Source: an uncultured Oscillospiraceae bacterium (GTDB taxonomy: Bacteria; Bacillota; Clostridia; Oscillospirales; Oscillospiraceae). From it: a stretch of DNA of 36,744 nucleotides. The stretch covers positions 1-36,744 of the forward strand of contig CALWXD010000120.1 of the NCBI GenBank assembly GCA_944385425.1. Direction: 5' to 3'. The translations under genes and the position numbers were made by a program. This document shows positions 8,321 to 16,719 of this stretch, one piece after another. Below the pieces are notes generated by a model. It ran no database searches. It saw nothing but the letters and a program-made list of their open reading frames with translations, and was not told the origin of the DNA. The number at the start of each line of letters is the position of its first letter. Position 1 is the stretch's first letter.

Positions 8321-8797
8321 CTATTCCTCCTTCATCAATTCCCGCAGTTTTTGTCTGGCCCGGGTGAGCTGGGAGCGGACGGTGGCGTCCCGGCAGCCCA
8401 AAAGCGCCGCCGTCTCCCGTGTGCTCAGCCCCTCGTAGTAGTAGAGGTGGAGCACCGTGCGGTACCGCTCCGGCAGCCGCCGCAGCTGCTCCCACAGGTC
8501 CGTGTCCTCCCGGCTGGGGGCCGCCACCGTCTCGTCCAGGGGCTCCGTCCGCCGCCGCCAGGGGGCGGTGTGGAGCTTTTTGGCGCAGTTGACCGTGACC
8601 TTCAGCAGCCAGGCCTTCCGGTGCTCCTCCGAGGCAAAGTCCGGCGCAGACGTGAGGTAGCGGAGGTACACCTCCTGGAACACGTCCTCCGCGTCGCTGG
8701 TGTTGCCCATCCGGGCGAAGGCCAGGCGGTAGACCATGTCGGCGTACCGCCGGACCGCCTCCTCCTGGTCGTCCGCGCGCAACGACCGATCTGCCAT
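8321..8797 (-). CDS. ECF-type RNA polymerase sigma factor
   Basis: This 158-residue sigma-70 family protein contains only regions 2 and 4. Region 2 covers ADMVYRLAFARMGNTSDAED and VFQEVYLRYL. Region 4 covers LPERYRTVLHLYYYEGLSTRE and its helix-turn-helix GCRDATVRSQLTRARQKL. I chose the ATG at 8797 because of AGGAGGTG just upstream; a longer frame to 8842 lacks such a site. The gene is followed immediately by the anti-sigma gene. No obvious sigma-A promoter was found upstream, so it may be autoregulated through its own promoter type. Confidence 0.92.
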   Translation of the reverse strand: MADRSLRADDQEEAVRRYADMVYRLAFARMGNTSDAEDVFQEVYLRYLTSAPDFASEEHRKAWLLKVTVNCAKKLHTAPWRRRTEPLDETVAAPSREDTDLWEQLRRLPERYRTVLHLYYYEGLSTRETAALLGCRDATVRSQLTRARQKLRELMKEE

Positions 8798-8865
8798 GGC
8801 GTCCCCACCTCCTTTCACTAACAATACCCGCCAAGGGGGCAAAATGCTGCGGCGGGCTGAAAATT

Positions 8866-8904
8866 TTTCAAAAATTCAGGGAGGGAAAGAACCCCTTCCC
8901 TCCC
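8866..8904 (-). terminator. Terminator after the amidase gene
   Basis: A 9-bp stem (GGGAGGGAA at 8879-8887 with TTCCCTCCC at 8896-8904), followed leftward by TGAATTTTTG. It separates the amidase from the sigma operon. Confidence 0.7.
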
Positions 8905-8942
8905 CGATGAATGGGCGTGCCCGCCGGGCGGCCGGCGGCGTG

Positions 8943-9680
8943 TCATTTGAGATACGCCAGGGAGGCGTACCCCACCAGCTCCCCGTAGTGGACCACCGCC
9001 CAGCCCTGCCAGGTGCCGTAGACGCGCACCCTGGCGCCGTTTGGAAGATTGGCAATGACCTGGGCGTCCGTGGACGGCTTGTCTCTGAGATTCAGCGTGC
9101 CGCTGGTAACGGACACGGCGGCGTCGTAGGGGGTGATGGGCCAGATAAAGGGCAGGCCGAAGTACTCCGTCAGGCTCAGCACCAGGTTCTGGGCAATCGT
9201 ATTCCGATTGTTCTCCACCCACATGGCGTCGCTGGCGTTGTCGTGGTAGCCCAGCTCCAGCAGCACCGAGGGAAACTTGGGATCCCGCACCTCCCCCAGG
9301 CTGGTGGTAGACCGGGTGGTGACAAGGCTCGGCAGGGGATAGATCTCCCGCAGGTTCGCCGCGAAGATCTCCGCCGCCCGTTTCCCGTTGGCGCTGGTGG
9401 GGTAGTAGAAGGCGATGACGCCCCGGACCTGGCCGTACCGGTCCGGGGGCGCGCCGTTGGAGTGGAGGGCCAGGTACAGGTCGTAGTACCCCTGGTTGGC
9501 CTGCCGGATGGAGCTGCCGGCGGTCATGTCCGGCATGTTGCGGGTGTAGCGGATGCCGTTGGAGAGCAGGTAGGGCGCCATGGCGTCCGCCAGGCGGTTC
9601 ATGTTGTACTCCTCGCTGCCGCTGCCGGTGACATACTGGTTCCCCTCCTGGGTGGAGGGGCTGAGATAGATGATGGGCAT
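8943..9680 (-). CDS. N-acetylmuramoyl-L-alanine amidase with C-terminal SH3 domain
   Basis: Cell-wall hydrolase of the Amidase_3 type, cutting the bond between muramic acid and the stem peptide. The 245-residue protein has the catalytic domain at residues 1-185, with metal/catalytic motifs in GSGSEEYNMN (Glu), LALHSNGAP (His) and VLLELGYHDN (Glu). A bacterial SH3-like domain follows (residues 190-245, GTLNLRDKPSTDAQVIANLP), which usually binds peptidoglycan. There is no signal peptide, which is odd for a wall hydrolase; it may act in a lysis or spore context or be exported another way. The ATG at 9680 has AGGAGG 7 bases upstream; a TTG directly before it is not needed. Confidence 0.9.
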   Translation of the reverse strand: MPIIYLSPSTQEGNQYVTGSGSEEYNMNRLADAMAPYLLSNGIRYTRNMPDMTAGSSIRQANQGYYDLYLALHSNGAPPDRYGQVRGVIAFYYPTSANGKRAAEIFAANLREIYPLPSLVTTRSTTSLGEVRDPKFPSVLLELGYHDNASDAMWVENNRNTIAQNLVLSLTEYFGLPFIWPITPYDAAVSVTSGTLNLRDKPSTDAQVIANLPNGARVRVYGTWQGWAVVHYGELVGYASLAYLK

Positions 9681-9802
9681 CAAGACACCTCCTTCCTCCC
9701 AGCCTATGCGCCCTCTCTGCCGCCGGTGCGCCCCGCGTCAGGAGATTTTATGGCGGCTTGCTGTAATACTCGGAACTTTCCTGCCCTATCCTGCGTCTAT
9801 CT

Positions 9803-10327
9803 CTATAGCTGCCTCTTTTCCTGCCCGCGGCATCCGCCCAGTCTCCCCGCTCCGGTTTGGCTGCCGTTTCCTTTTAAGCGGTGGCAGTACAGCCGCATAG
9901 CGGCGCCGTCCTCCCCTCGGGCCATGCAGAAAAATTCCCACCCATACCGCTCGTAAAAGGACGTGTGCTCCGTCACCAGGTACAGCGTCTCGATCCCCCT
10001 CGCCGCCATGTCGGCGCAGGCAGTGCTCAGCAGCGCCCCGGCGATCCCGCGGCAGCGCTCCGCCTCCTCCGTGTAGACGGCGCAGACGTTGGGCGTCAGA
10101 TCCCTCCGGTCGTGGAAGTCGTTTTCGATGACGCCCAAGCCTCCCGCGATCCGCTCCCCCCTCACCGCCAGATACCACTGGGGGACCGCCTGTCCCTCCT
10201 GTGCGCTGCGCTCCATGCTCTTCCGATAGGCCGCCAGGGGCACGCCCCACTTCTCATGGAACCACCCGGCCGCCCGCCCGATCCAGTCGGCCCGCTCCGC
10301 CAGGCGGATGATGGCATAGCCTTCCAT
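9803..10327 (-). CDS. GNAT-family N-acetyltransferase
   Basis: This 174-residue acetyltransferase has the GNAT core: VRGERIAGGLGVIENDF (strands 2-4), CAVYTEEAERCRGIAGALLS (the acetyl-CoA pyrophosphate loop, R-x-x-G-I-A) and TLYLVTEHTSFYERYGWEF (the C-terminal strand and helix). The substrate is not predictable. GAGGGAGG precedes the ATG. It has its own promoter at 10381-10409. The amidase gene lies 119 bp downstream on the same strand; no convincing terminator was seen in that gap, so the two may be co-transcribed. Confidence 0.88.
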   Translation of the reverse strand: MEGYAIIRLAERADWIGRAAGWFHEKWGVPLAAYRKSMERSAQEGQAVPQWYLAVRGERIAGGLGVIENDFHDRRDLTPNVCAVYTEEAERCRGIAGALLSTACADMAARGIETLYLVTEHTSFYERYGWEFFCMARGEDGAAMRLYCHRLKGNGSQTGAGRLGGCRGQEKRQL

Positions 10328-10380
10328 TGCCTTCCCTCCCTCTCCCCGCCGCCGGGGCGCGTTTGCTCCGAATGTCCCCT

Positions 10381-10409
10381 ATTGTAGCATACGTCCTCCC
10401 GCCCGGCAA
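10381..10409 (-). promoter_or_regulatory. Promoter of the GNAT gene
   Basis: Reading leftward: TTGCCG, a 17-bp spacer ending in TGC, then TACAAT (extended -10). Confidence 0.75.
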
Positions 10410-10452
10410 CAGCGCCCTCTTTCACAAAGCCCCCGGAATCGTCAAATCTCCA

Positions 10453-10481
10453 TTGACGAACCGGGAAAAATTATATATTAT
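10453..10481 (+). promoter_or_regulatory. Promoter of the Big2 protein gene
   Basis: TTGACG, a 17-bp spacer, then TATTAT, 37 bases before the ATG at 10519. It is divergent from the GNAT promoter. Confidence 0.8.
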
Positions 10482-10518
10482 GTAAAGCAGAAGATTTTCC
10501 CGATCTGGAGGTGTCAAT

Positions 10519-11358
10519 ATGGATTCCGAACCGAAGATGAAGAGATGTGAGACCTGCGGGGAGCTGTACTCCACCACCTACCGCGCCTGCCCCTTCTGCC
10601 AGGAGGAGGCGGCCATGCAGCAGGGCAAGCCCATCCACCGCCGCGCCTCGGATTTCCGCAACAAGCGGGGCGGCCACGCCCTGGGGATTTTGCTGCTGGT
10701 GCTGGCGCTGGTGGCTGTCGGCGCGGGATCGGTGGCCCTCTTTGGGGAGAACCTCGCCTCGGTGCTGGGCATGCGGGAGACCTCCGGCGACGGCGAGGGG
10801 GACGGGGGCATCTCCTCCTCCCTCAGCGACGGGTCCAGCAGTACCTCCCAGAACTACGAGGATCCCTACGACCCCGACTATAATGTGGACGCCGCCGCGC
10901 CGGAGACCGCCGTGGCCCTCAGCCAGTCCTCCCTGTCCTTAGAGACCGGCGGCACGGCCCAGCTCACCGCCGCCCAGGGCGGCGGGACCTACACCTGGTC
11001 CAGCAGCAACGAGGCCGTGGCCACGGTGGACGCCGCCGGCCTTGTCACCGCCGTGGCGGGCGGGTCGGCCACCATCTCCGTCACCGACGGCTACACCACC
11101 GCCGAGTGCGCCGTGCAGATCGCCGGCGTGTCCGACGGCTCCCTCACCATCAACCGCACCGACTTCACCCAGGGCGTGGGCGACAGCTGGAAGCTGAAGA
11201 TCGAGGGGACCGACAGCGCCGTCACCTGGTCCATTGACGACAGCTCCATCGCCACCATCGCCGCCGACGGCACCGTCACCGGCGTCTCCTCCGGCACCAC
11301 CACCGCCTATGGCACGGTGGACGGCCAGACGCTGGAGTGCATCGTCCGCATCAAATAG
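10519..11358 (+). CDS. Zinc-ribbon, single-pass membrane protein with two Big2 (Ig-like) domains
   Basis: This 279-residue protein has three parts. Residues 10-27 are a CxxC...CxxC zinc ribbon (Cys10, Cys13, Cys24, Cys27). Residues 54-76 are a transmembrane helix. Residues 132-201 and 208-278 are two bacterial Ig-like group 2 (Big2) repeats, each with the typical TWSSSNEAVATVD.AGLVTAV type core. A low-complexity Gly/Ser/Asp linker (about 88-120) joins membrane and Big2 parts. The ribbon should be inside and the Big2 domains outside. A GGAGG site precedes the ATG. No function is known; the architecture suggests a surface protein with a cytoplasmic docking module. Confidence 0.85.
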   Translation: MDSEPKMKRCETCGELYSTTYRACPFCQEEAAMQQGKPIHRRASDFRNKRGGHALGILLLVLALVAVGAGSVALFGENLASVLGMRETSGDGEGDGGISSSLSDGSSSTSQNYEDPYDPDYNVDAAAPETAVALSQSSLSLETGGTAQLTAAQGGGTYTWSSSNEAVATVDAAGLVTAVAGGSATISVTDGYTTAECAVQIAGVSDGSLTINRTDFTQGVGDSWKLKIEGTDSAVTWSIDDSSIATIAADGTVTGVSSGTTTAYGTVDGQTLECIVRIK

Positions 11359-11378
11359 GAACTTCCGCCGCTTTTCTT

Positions 11379-11420
11379 GGGAGGGCCTCCCCTGTCGGGG
11401 ATGCCCTCCCTTCTCCTGTC
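11379..11420 (+). terminator. Terminator after the Big2 gene
   Basis: Stem GGGAGGGC (11379-11386) with GCCCTCCC (11403-11410), extended by an inner CCCC/GGGG pair, followed by TTCTCCTGTCC. Confidence 0.65.
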
Positions 11421-11425
11421 CCCCC

Positions 11426-11454
11426 TTGCTTTCAAAAAGGGGCTATGATACAAT
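11426..11454 (+). promoter_or_regulatory. Promoter of the ABC exporter operon
   Basis: TTGCTT, a 17-bp spacer ending in TGA, then TACAAT (extended -10), 36 bases before the ATG at 11491. Confidence 0.8.
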
Positions 11455-11490
11455 AGCACCTGCCAAGAACGCGTTAGGGAGGCCGCCGCC

Positions 11491-13242
11491 ATGAGCACCA
11501 AAGACTTTCAAACCAAGGGCACACTGGCTATTTTCCTCAGCTATTTTCGGCCCCACAGGGGGCTGTTCCTTCTAGATATCGGGTGCGCCTTTGTGATGAG
11601 CATCATCGACCTGGCCTTTCCCCTGGCCTCCCGGTACTGCATGTATGAGCTGCTGCCCAACAATCTGTATCAGACCTTTTTCACCATCATGCTCATTTTC
11701 CTGGTGGCCTATGTCATCCGATCCGGCCTCCAATATGTGGTCAGCTACTGGGGCCACACCTTCGGCATCCGGGTGGAGGCGGACATCCGCCGGGACCTCT
11801 TCACCCATATCCAGACCCTCTCCTACGGGTTTTACGACAAGAACCGGGTGGGGCATCTCATGAGCCGCATGACCGCGGAGCTCTTTGACATCACGGAGCT
11901 GGCCCACCACGGGCCGGAGGACCTCTTCATCTCCCTTGTCACCGTGGTGGGGGCCATCTCCGTCATGTTCACCATCCGCTGGGAGCTGGCGCTGGTGGTG
12001 GCCGTTTTGATCCCCATCTTCCTCCTGGTCACCATGGCCAACCGCCGGAGCATGAGCGCGGCCTCCCGCGGCGTCAAGCAGACCATGGCCGGCAGCAACG
12101 CGGACTTGGAGAGCAGCCTCTCCGGCATGCGCACCGCCAAGGCCTTCTCCAACGAGGGGGTGGAGGAGCAGAAGTTCGACGTATCCAACGAGCACTTCAA
12201 GACCTCCAAGCGCAACTTCCACAAGGCCATGGGCCGCTTCAACGCCACGCTGGAGTTTTTCCTGTGCCTGCTGCCCCTGGCGGTCATCGCCATCGGGGGG
12301 CTGATGATCATGGAGGGGAAGATGAACTACATGGACCTCATCACCTTCAACCTCTATATCACCACCTTCATCAACCCCATGCGCAAGCTCTCCACCTTCA
12401 ACGAGCTCTTCGCCAACGGCTTTGCCGGCCTCCACCGGTTCATCGAGCTGATGCGCATCGAGCCGGATCTGAAGGACAAGCCCGGCGCCGTGGCCCTGGG
12501 GAAGGTCCGGGGGGAGATCGCCGTGGAGGATGTGAGCTTCTCCTATGAGCGGGACGACACGGAGGTGCTCCACCATGTAAACCTCCATGTGAACGCCGGC
12601 GAGACCATCGCCGTGGTGGGCCCCTCCGGCGGGGGGAAGAGCACCCTGTGCAACCTCATCCCCCGGTTTTATGACGTGACCTCCGGCCGCATCACCATTG
12701 ACGGCGTGGACGTCCGGGACATCCAGCAGAAGAGCCTGCGCCGCCACATCGGCGTGGTGCAGCAGGACGTGTTCCTCTTTGCCGCCAGCATTCTGGAGAA
12801 CATCCGCTACGGCCGGCCGGAGGCCTCGGTGGACGAGGTGATGGACGCCGCCCGGCGGGCGGAGATCTATGAGGACATCATGGCCATGCCCCAGGGGTTC
12901 AACACCTATGTGGGCGAGCGGGGGTCCCTCCTCTCCGGCGGGCAGAAGCAGCGCATCGCCATCGCCCGGATCTTCCTCAAAAACCCGCCCATCCTCATTT
13001 TGGACGAGGCCACCTCCGCCCTGGACAGCGTCACCGAGTCCAAGATCCAGCACGCCTTCGACGAGCTGGCCAAGGGCCGCACCACCCTCATCATCGCCCA
13101 CCGCCTCTCCACCGTCCGGGCCGCCCACCGGATCCTGGTGGTGCGGGACGGCGTCATCGCCGAGCAGGGCAGCCACCAGGAGCTGATGGAGAAAAGCGGC
13201 CTCTATACCCAGCTCTACAACACCCAGAACCTCAATGGATAG
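11491..13242 (+). CDS. ABC exporter, fused permease and ATPase (MsbA/LmrA-like half-transporter)
   Basis: This 583-residue half-transporter has six membrane helices (residues 1-310) followed by a nucleotide-binding domain. The ATPase motifs are complete: Walker A GPSGGGKST near residue 376, Q-loop GVVQQDVFLF, signature LLSGGQKQR, Walker B ILILDEATSALDS, and the switch histidine in IIAHRLSTV. It likely works as a homodimer exporting lipid, drug or peptide; no second half-transporter is adjacent. GGGAGG precedes the ATG. The 3' end overlaps ylmH by 8 bases, so the downstream genes are likely in the same transcript. Confidence 0.94.
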   Translation: MSTKDFQTKGTLAIFLSYFRPHRGLFLLDIGCAFVMSIIDLAFPLASRYCMYELLPNNLYQTFFTIMLIFLVAYVIRSGLQYVVSYWGHTFGIRVEADIRRDLFTHIQTLSYGFYDKNRVGHLMSRMTAELFDITELAHHGPEDLFISLVTVVGAISVMFTIRWELALVVAVLIPIFLLVTMANRRSMSAASRGVKQTMAGSNADLESSLSGMRTAKAFSNEGVEEQKFDVSNEHFKTSKRNFHKAMGRFNATLEFFLCLLPLAVIAIGGLMIMEGKMNYMDLITFNLYITTFINPMRKLSTFNELFANGFAGLHRFIELMRIEPDLKDKPGAVALGKVRGEIAVEDVSFSYERDDTEVLHHVNLHVNAGETIAVVGPSGGGKSTLCNLIPRFYDVTSGRITIDGVDVRDIQQKSLRRHIGVVQQDVFLFAASILENIRYGRPEASVDEVMDAARRAEIYEDIMAMPQGFNTYVGERGSLLSGGQKQRIAIARIFLKNPPILILDEATSALDSVTESKIQHAFDELAKGRTTLIIAHRLSTVRAAHRILVVRDGVIAEQGSHQELMEKSGLYTQLYNTQNLNG

Positions 13243-14014
13243 GGCGGAGCTGCTGCGCCGGGCGTCCAGCGGCGAGGAGCGGGTCCTGCTGGCCCGGGTG
13301 CTGGACAAGTATGAACAGACGGAGCGGCGGAACATTCCCGCCGCCACCCCCTTCCTCTCCCAGGCGGAGCAGGCCGCCGTCCAGGCCCTGCTGAACGCCG
13401 CCGGCATCCGCGGCGGCTATGTGTGGAACGGGGGCTACGAGGGAGCGGAGCGGAAGGTCCTCCAGTTCCTGCCGGACTGGGCGGAGGAGGACGAGGGCGC
13501 CCTGGGCGCCGTGCGGGCGGTCTACCATGGGACAGAGGCCCCCGGCCACCGGGATCTCCTGGGCAGCCTCATGGGCCTGGGACTCACCCGGGAAAAGCTG
13601 GGGGACCTGCTGGTCTCCCCCCAGTCCTGCGACGTGGTGGCCGCGGCGGAGATCGTCCCCTTCCTGGTGCAGAGCTGGAGCAGCGCCGGCCGCGTCAAGC
13701 TGTCGGTCTCCCAGGTGGCGCTCTCCCAGCTGCTGATCCCCCAGCAGCAGTTCAAGTCCCTGCGGGATACGGTGGCCAGCCTGCGGCTGGACGCGGTGGC
13801 CGCCGTGGGGTTCTCCATGAGCCGGGGGAAGGCGGCGGAGCTCATCGCCGCGGGGCGGGTGCAGCTCAACCATGTGGACTGCCTCAAGGGCGACCGGGCC
13901 GTTACACAGGGGGACGTGATCACCGCCAGGGGCCTTGGCAAGTGCGTCCTCAGCGAGGTGGGCGGCCTCTCCAAAAAGGGGCGCATCTCCATTACGGTCC
14001 TCCGCTACCTGTAA
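13235..14014 (+). CDS. ylmH: YlmH-family S4-domain RNA-binding protein
   Basis: This 259-residue protein has the YlmH layout: an N-terminal region (residues 1-170) with the YVWNGGYEGAERKVLQFLPDW motif, then a C-terminal S4 RNA-binding domain (about residues 183-250, LRLDAVAAVGFSMSRGKAAE through VQLNHVDC). YlmH of Bacillus is linked to cell division and to rescue of stalled ribosomes. In most Firmicutes it sits beside sepF and divIVA; here it follows an ABC exporter, which is atypical. The ATG lies inside the last codons of the exporter. Confidence 0.92.
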   Translation: MDRAELLRRASSGEERVLLARVLDKYEQTERRNIPAATPFLSQAEQAAVQALLNAAGIRGGYVWNGGYEGAERKVLQFLPDWAEEDEGALGAVRAVYHGTEAPGHRDLLGSLMGLGLTREKLGDLLVSPQSCDVVAAAEIVPFLVQSWSSAGRVKLSVSQVALSQLLIPQQQFKSLRDTVASLRLDAVAAVGFSMSRGKAAELIAAGRVQLNHVDCLKGDRAVTQGDVITARGLGKCVLSEVGGLSKKGRISITVLRYL

Positions 14015-14081
14015 AAATAATCGCAATTTGTATAAATCTGTCAAAAAATTCCAATCTGTTGACGAAATGGGGACACAAGCC

Positions 14082-14291
14082 ATGGAACAGCACAAGATCG
14101 ACCGGATCAACCATCTGGCCAAGAAACATAAAACGGAGGGTTTGACGCCGGAGGAGGAGGCGGAGCGGGCCGCCCTCCGCCGGGAGTATATCGACGCCAC
14201 CTTGGGCAATCTCAAGCAGCACCTGGATAACACCTATGTGGTGGATGAAAAGGGGCGGAAGACCAAGCTGCGCAAAAAAGGGGAGCAGTGA
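14082..14291 (+). CDS. UPF0291/DUF896 (YnzC-like) small protein
   Basis: This 69-residue protein begins MEQHKIDRINHLAKKHKTEG and continues LTPEEEAERAALRREYI, a helical hairpin typical of YnzC/UPF0291. The C-terminus contains the family's conserved VVDEKGRKTKLRKK. In Bacillus such proteins are linked to the SOS/cell-division gene yneA region; the role is not defined. The start is chosen by homology; an in-frame ATG at 14067 would add five residues (MGTQA). The ribosome binding site is weak (GGGG 9 bases upstream). Confidence 0.85.
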   Translation: MEQHKIDRINHLAKKHKTEGLTPEEEAERAALRREYIDATLGNLKQHLDNTYVVDEKGRKTKLRKKGEQ

Positions 14292-14293
14292 CC

Positions 14294-15757
14294 ATGCCGG
14301 ACTACTACAATCGGGACAAATTCACCTCCGGCCGCCCCGGCGGCCCGGGGACGCCGCCGCCCCGGGGGAACACGCCGCCCCCGCGGTATGGGACGCCGCC
14401 GCCCCGAAACGGTCCCCCGCCCTGGGGCCGCACGCCGCCCCCGCCGCCCAGGTACCACGGCGGCGGCCGCCGGCCCGGAAGGGGTGCGGGGGATGTGGAC
14501 TGGGGGATCTTCATCCTGCTGCTGATTTTCATCTGGCCCGCCGCCATCGCCTACCTTCTCTATAAGCTGCTGAGCAATCAGAAGGCCGTCCAGAGGGTCA
14601 GCGACACCATCAACCAGGCGGAGTCCATGTTCCGGGGGGCCAAGGCCGCGGGGCAGGGTGCGCAGACGGCCCGGCAGGAGACCCGGGCCGACGATGCGCG
14701 GGAGACCGCCGAGGTCCGGGATGACGGCCCCAGCGGCTCCCGGCAGGCCGCCCAGGCCCAGAGCGCCGCGGCGGCTGCCGCCGCGGGGCAGGCATCTCCC
14801 CCGGATCAGAGTGCCGCCAAAAAAGACGGCGCAAAGCAGGACGTTTCTCCGGAGAAAAATCTCCCCTCCAACGTACGCTCCACGGTGTTCCGCGTTGTGG
14901 GCGCCTGCGTCTTTTTTGCAGGCGCCGTGGCACTGGCCGAGGAGCTGGACTCCCTCTTCCGGGGCTATCTGTTCCTGGAGGACCTGGTGGCCGCGGGCTT
15001 TTTCACCCTGGGAGGCATTGCCCTGTTCACCAGGGGACAGCTGGACGCCATCTTCCGCCGGCGGGGCCTCAAATACATCCGGGCCCTAGGCGATGTGGAC
15101 GCCATGGCGCTGGGGGAGGTGGCCAAGCGGGTGGGCCGCCCGCAAAAGCAGGTGGTCCGGGACCTAAAGAAACTGATTGACAAGGGTTATCTGGGAGACG
15201 ACGCCTATCTGGATCTGGAGGCGGGCTACTTCCTGCGCTACGGCGCCGCGGTGGAGCCGCCGCCCCAGGCGGAAACCGCGACGGACAAGAAGGAGGCGGA
15301 GGACGCGGCGGAGCATCCCTATGCCGCGATCCTTCAGAACATCCGCCATGCCAACGACCGCATTGCCGACGAGGCCCTCTCCGCCAAGATCGACCGGTTG
15401 GAGGAGATCACCCGCCAGATCCTCCAGGAGGTGGCGGAGCACCCGGAAAAGCGGGAGGGCATGCGCACCTTCTTTGACTACTACCTCCCCACCACCCAGA
15501 AGCTGCTGGACAGCTACGCCGACTTTGAGGACGCCGGCGTGGAGGGGGAGAACCTGGGGGAGGCCAAGCGCCGGATCGAGAGCACCATGGACAGCATCGT
15601 AGCGGGATTTGAGCGGCAGCTGGACGCCCTGTTCCAGGCGGACGCCATGGATGTGGAGAGCGACATCCGCGTGATGGAGGCCATGCTCCGCCGGGACAGC
15701 GCCAGCGCCGCCAGGGACTTCGGCTATGACCGGCAGTCCCAGCGGCAGGGGGAGTAA
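14294..15757 (+). CDS. XpaC-like (5-bromo-4-chloroindolyl phosphate hydrolysis family) membrane protein
   Basis: The 487-residue protein has a proline-rich N-terminus with degenerate TPPPR-type repeats (residues 20-55), a transmembrane helix (about 70-91), a low-complexity Ala/Gln/Asp linker (about 110-185), a second hydrophobic pair (about 196-245) and a C-terminal helical domain (about 330-470) like the XpaC family. Between these is a helix-turn-helix-like stretch (MALGEVAKRVGRPQKQVVRDLKKLIDKGYL). XpaC genes often pair with the toxic-anion-resistance gene telA; none is here. The ATG at 14294 has GGGGAG 8 bases upstream; a GTG at 14288 overlaps the previous stop and is an alternative. The family name reflects an indirect assay and not a known substrate. 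Confidence 0.8.
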   Translation: MPDYYNRDKFTSGRPGGPGTPPPRGNTPPPRYGTPPPRNGPPPWGRTPPPPPRYHGGGRRPGRGAGDVDWGIFILLLIFIWPAAIAYLLYKLLSNQKAVQRVSDTINQAESMFRGAKAAGQGAQTARQETRADDARETAEVRDDGPSGSRQAAQAQSAAAAAAAGQASPPDQSAAKKDGAKQDVSPEKNLPSNVRSTVFRVVGACVFFAGAVALAEELDSLFRGYLFLEDLVAAGFFTLGGIALFTRGQLDAIFRRRGLKYIRALGDVDAMALGEVAKRVGRPQKQVVRDLKKLIDKGYLGDDAYLDLEAGYFLRYGAAVEPPPQAETATDKKEAEDAAEHPYAAILQNIRHANDRIADEALSAKIDRLEEITRQILQEVAEHPEKREGMRTFFDYYLPTTQKLLDSYADFEDAGVEGENLGEAKRRIESTMDSIVAGFERQLDALFQADAMDVESDIRVMEAMLRRDSASAARDFGYDRQSQRQGE

Positions 15758-15762
15758 CCGGC

Positions 15763-16059
15763 ATGGCTGATATCCCTCCTCTGATTTGGGTCGGCTGCGC
15801 CTATCTATTGCTGGCCAACCTCACCGCCTTTTGTCTCATGGGCTGGGACAAGTCCCGGTCCAAGCGCCCCAGCGCCCGGCGGGTCCCGGAGCGGCGGCTC
15901 TTTCTCACGGCCCTCCTGGGCGGCAGCGTAGGCGCCGTGGCGGGCATGTTCCACTTTCACCACAAGACCCGCCACTGGTACTTCCGCTGGGGTCTGCCGG
16001 CCATTCTGCTGCTGCAGCTGGCGGCAACAGGGGCACTGTGGCACTTCCGCATCCAATAA
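15763..16059 (+). CDS. DUF1294 small membrane protein
   Basis: This 98-residue protein has two to three membrane helices and the DUF1294 signature: MGWDKSRSKR...RRVPERRLFLTALLGGSVGAVAGM, then HKTRHWYFRWGLP. It follows the XpaC-like gene by 5 bases and has GGGGAG upstream. The function is unknown. Confidence 0.9.
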   Translation: MADIPPLIWVGCAYLLLANLTAFCLMGWDKSRSKRPSARRVPERRLFLTALLGGSVGAVAGMFHFHHKTRHWYFRWGLPAILLLQLAATGALWHFRIQ

Positions 16060-16090
16060 GTCTTTCACATATGCATACAAGGAGGATCCC

Positions 16091-16618
16091 ATGAAAAAGC
16101 TGACGATCTCATCCTTTCTCCTCTGCCTCCTGCTGGCCGGCTGCGCCCAGGAGGCCGGGCCATCTCCCCTTGCCTGCAACCAAGACATGGCCGCCTATCT
16201 GGGCACCACCTACGGCGCCTTCCGGGAACAAGGCGGCGGCGAGGCGGCGCTCTACCACGCAAACCTCTTTACCGCCCAGATCCCCGGCGCCGCCGTAACC
16301 GCCGTCTTTGCGGCAGATTACGACGCTGACCTTGCTGTGTCCATCCTGGCGGATACCAATCTGCTGGTCCGGCTGGAGGGCAGGCTGGGTGACCTCCTCA
16401 ACGGGCTCACCGAGGAGATGACGCTGGACGATTTTTCTGACCGCATCGCGGAGGACGGCACAGCGCCGGCGTATCAGATCGAGGAAGGCGGCGGCACCCT
16501 CTACTATGTGGCGGACCGCTATGCGGTCGTCTCATTTGCGGACGGCTTGACGCTGCATATTTCACTGGAGCAGCAGTCAGAAAAAGTCGGTCCGGACTCC
16601 TACGCCTGGCTGTTTTGA
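16091..16618 (+). CDS. Lipoprotein, DUF4358-like
   Basis: This 175-residue secreted lipoprotein has a short signal peptide (MKKLTISSFLLCLLLAGC) with the lipobox LAGC, giving Cys18 as the modified residue. The mature part resembles the DUF4358 lipoproteins of Clostridia, but the match is by general layout only. AAGGAGG lies 6 bases before the ATG. It ends the rightward gene group; a strong terminator follows. Confidence 0.8.
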   Translation: MKKLTISSFLLCLLLAGCAQEAGPSPLACNQDMAAYLGTTYGAFREQGGGEAALYHANLFTAQIPGAAVTAVFAADYDADLAVSILADTNLLVRLEGRLGDLLNGLTEEMTLDDFSDRIAEDGTAPAYQIEEGGGTLYYVADRYAVVSFADGLTLHISLEQQSEKVGPDSYAWLF

Positions 16619-16645
16619 TGATACCATGCATATATGGCAAAATGT

Positions 16646-16687
16646 GAGGAGGGCTGCGGCAGACGCCGCAGCCCTCCTCTTTCATTT
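16646..16687 (+). terminator. Terminator between the lipoprotein gene and ychF
   Basis: A 15-bp perfect stem (16646-16660 with 16665-16679), loop AGAC, then TTTCATTT. It is probably used from both sides: in the leftward direction it is followed by ACATTTTG. Confidence 0.88.
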
Positions 16688-16719
16688 ATATAAGTGATTC
16701 TTCCAGCGGCAAGGCGCCC

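Noticed and set aside
8319..8834. Extension of the anti-sigma frame through the sigma-factor gene
   Set aside because: The frame happens to stay open because of high GC; the strong AAGGAGG site before 8318 and the intact sigma gene show two separate proteins.
11572..13407. 611-residue minus-strand open frame opposite the ABC exporter
   Set aside because: Antisense shadow of a clear ABC transporter with all motifs intact.
14288..14460. Proline-coding repeats at the start of the XpaC-like gene as a CRISPR or tandem repeat array
   Set aside because: The units are degenerate and in frame, encoding TPPPR-type peptide repeats; there are no regular spacers.
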